A DNA stretch of 64,000 nt. Origin: Phlebiopsis flavidoalba. Taxonomy: Eukaryota > Basidiomycota > Agaricomycetes > Polyporales > Phanerochaetaceae. A program made the position numbers and the translations under genes. Each line of letters begins with the position of its first letter. Position 1 is the first letter of the stretch. The notes under the pieces are model-generated. The model searched no databases. It saw nothing but the letters and a program-made list of their open reading frames with translations, and had not been told where the DNA came from. Location of the stretch: NCBI GenBank assembly GCA_035772785.1, contig JAOCPU010000008.1:744001-808000 (forward strand). The letters are read 5' to 3'. Positions 60,089-64,000 of the stretch are shown here, one piece after another.

Positions 60089-61605
60089 GAACCTCGCGTT
60101 TTTCCTGCAGAATTGTGCCCTCTCACTGTTTCTAACTGATACTGAGCAACCGGACGACGGATTTTCGTGCACTAGTCAAAATTGAAGAACTTGATCATGG
60201 GACACAATAAGGGGCTTTTGCTCCACTTACTTACTTATTGCGAAATTGGTCCTAAATTTGACACTATTAAGATTTTTTTTGGAATCTCACTGCGAGTTCA
60301 AAACGGTTGTGACACGATGTTTTACTTGAAGGAGACATTCACATCACAACGAAGAGAGCCCTGTGGTATACGTGAGGGAGAGTATCATACTGGCGATGGT
60401 GCTCACTTACCGCCTGTCCATGTTTTCCGTCACTGGACGCCGACGGAGCGTATTAAGCCTTGCGTACACAGGTTTCTAACATAGTCGCAGCAGCTTCTTC
60501 TGGTACCTAAAAGAGGTCAGGCATGCAAATGCTAACAGTCCACACACAACGGCGTACCGAATGTCCGGCTCGGATACAATCTCTACTAATAGCAGCACCA
60601 GCCCTGTTCAAATCAATAGTATGTTACACGTCTGCGTCTATCCGTAGTGGATTTCCAGTATCCTGTTCATGCGTGCATAACGTGTTGTTTGGCGATAATG
60701 CAGTACATACCTGTTCTAGCTGAACCTGCTTGATGCGTTTATGGGCGTATTGCTTTTGTGCTTAGCTGTAGAGTTCCGTTTGTAGCAAATGGAGCTACAA
60801 GCTACTGTTAGGCAATTGCTATGAGGTAACTCGTGACTCCTCACCATAATGTTGGGTTATTTGATACCAGACGGAAGATCCGCGTAGAAGTAATGTTTTC
60901 TATCGAAAGCGGAACGAGGTTGGACTAGTGCAACCCAATGCTAATGCGCTTGTGCGAACTCCCAGTTGACTCACACATAGGGTTTCAATCTCTTGCATAA
61001 TTCTTGAGCATTTTAACACGTCTATGGTACAGTTTGAGAACGAACCGGGGCAACGGTCCCAGTGAAATGCCGCATCATATGGAGACACAAGGTGGTTGGG
61101 TAAGTCATCGGGTTCCCGCATTTCGTGTATCTGCGGTAGTGACACGTCTTAGCTATGATTGAGCAATTTATACACAGTGCGCACTAATCGGAGAGAACAT
61201 CTTCTGCCTGGATTTGAGCTGAGCATGTACTTCAATCCCAACCACAACGGCCCATCCTGGCCAACGTGATATCGCGACTAGCGGCCTAGACGTGGAGTTT
61301 ATGTCGCGAAAGCCATCCTTTCAATATATGGAGGTCTGTGTCCGACATGAACGAACATGAGAGGATTTGCTAGAATGGCTCGATGATTGGCCATTGGACG
61401 TGACTGACCGGCTCTTCGGCATTCACCGAAGAGACGTAGTACGCCTACTGGGATCCGCTCACGATCCTTTGTCTCACCGACTCTTCACTCTCATCTCTGA
61501 CAGACCACTCTAACGTTCTTCTCGTCAATCCCCAATAAACCCAGAGAAATCGGGCTCTTTTACTTGACGGATTTCCAACTACCAACAATTGAGCTCGCTA
61601 ATATA
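60089..61605. other. Intergenic, nothing recognised
   Basis: Short frames on both strands (for example 60182-60484 plus, 60900-61145 minus) without motifs. AT content is near average. The last 300 bp should contain the promoter of poly(A) polymerase. Confidence 0.35.

Positions 61606-64000
<2,395 letters not shown>

Noticed and set aside
59867..60180. C-rich tract as a transposon end or LTR
   Set aside because: No inverted or direct terminal repeat and no transposase, reverse transcriptase or integrase motif nearby.

Overview
The window is nuclear DNA of a filamentous basidiomycete, most likely an Agaricomycete. The genes are dense and split by many short introns (about 45-90 nt, GT-AG, one GC-AG). 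The recognisable proteins are standard fungal housekeeping genes plus families typical of mushroom-forming fungi: a multi-exon P450, a GATA factor with a YERTH-type zinc finger, and a KHA1-type K+/H+ antiporter. I see no bacterial operons, rRNA, tRNA, CRISPR or recognisable transposon. The raw sequence carries many 1-5 nt insertions and deletions inside otherwise strongly conserved exons, often at homopolymers, while splice sites and start and stop contexts look intact. This resembles an unpolished long-read assembly more than gene decay, so most genes below are supported by protein segments that hop between frames. Coordinates run from the inferred start codon to the inferred stop codon and include introns.

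Layout, left part (0-22 kb): a low-complexity RE-rich and Y/P/G-repeat protein (-); SEC22 R-SNARE (-), divergent from an Mpo1/YGL010w-like ER protein (+); a short-chain dehydrogenase (-), divergent from a cytochrome P450 (+); THO complex subunit 7 (+) and lipoate-protein ligase (+); the NDUFA1-type complex I subunit (-); a TB2/DP1/HVA22 (REEP) ER-shaping protein with a long tail (-), divergent from the splicing factor BUD31 (+); the K+/H+ antiporter (+); and a small unrecognised Cys/His protein with a C-terminal membrane anchor (+).

Middle (22-50 kb): an unidentified intron-rich gene (-); a 1-acyl-glycerol-3-phosphate acyltransferase (+); about 5 kb of unassigned, probably coding sequence; a large polytopic membrane protein with a signal peptide (-); then two GC-rich stretches (about 35.7-42.7 kb and 45.2-49.6 kb) with no recognisable gene, flanking a GATA transcription factor (+).

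Right (50-64 kb): a possible NTF2/SnoaL-like protein (+); unassigned sequence; eIF3d (-), divergent from the U2 snRNP/RES-complex protein IST3 (+); a C-rich low-complexity tract; and the 5' part of poly(A) polymerase (+), cut by the window end.

Several genes act in gene expression (THOC7, BUD31, IST3, PAP, eIF3d) or ER and vesicle biology (SEC22, Mpo1-like, HVA22, AGPAT), but fungal gene order does not imply a shared pathway. The adjacent divergent SDR and P450 are the only pair whose chemistry could be linked. The most striking sequence-level observation is that signature motifs of both enzymes (YxxxK in the SDR; the I-helix AGGADT and the heme-ligand Cys in the P450) lie on microexons of only 11-14 nt.
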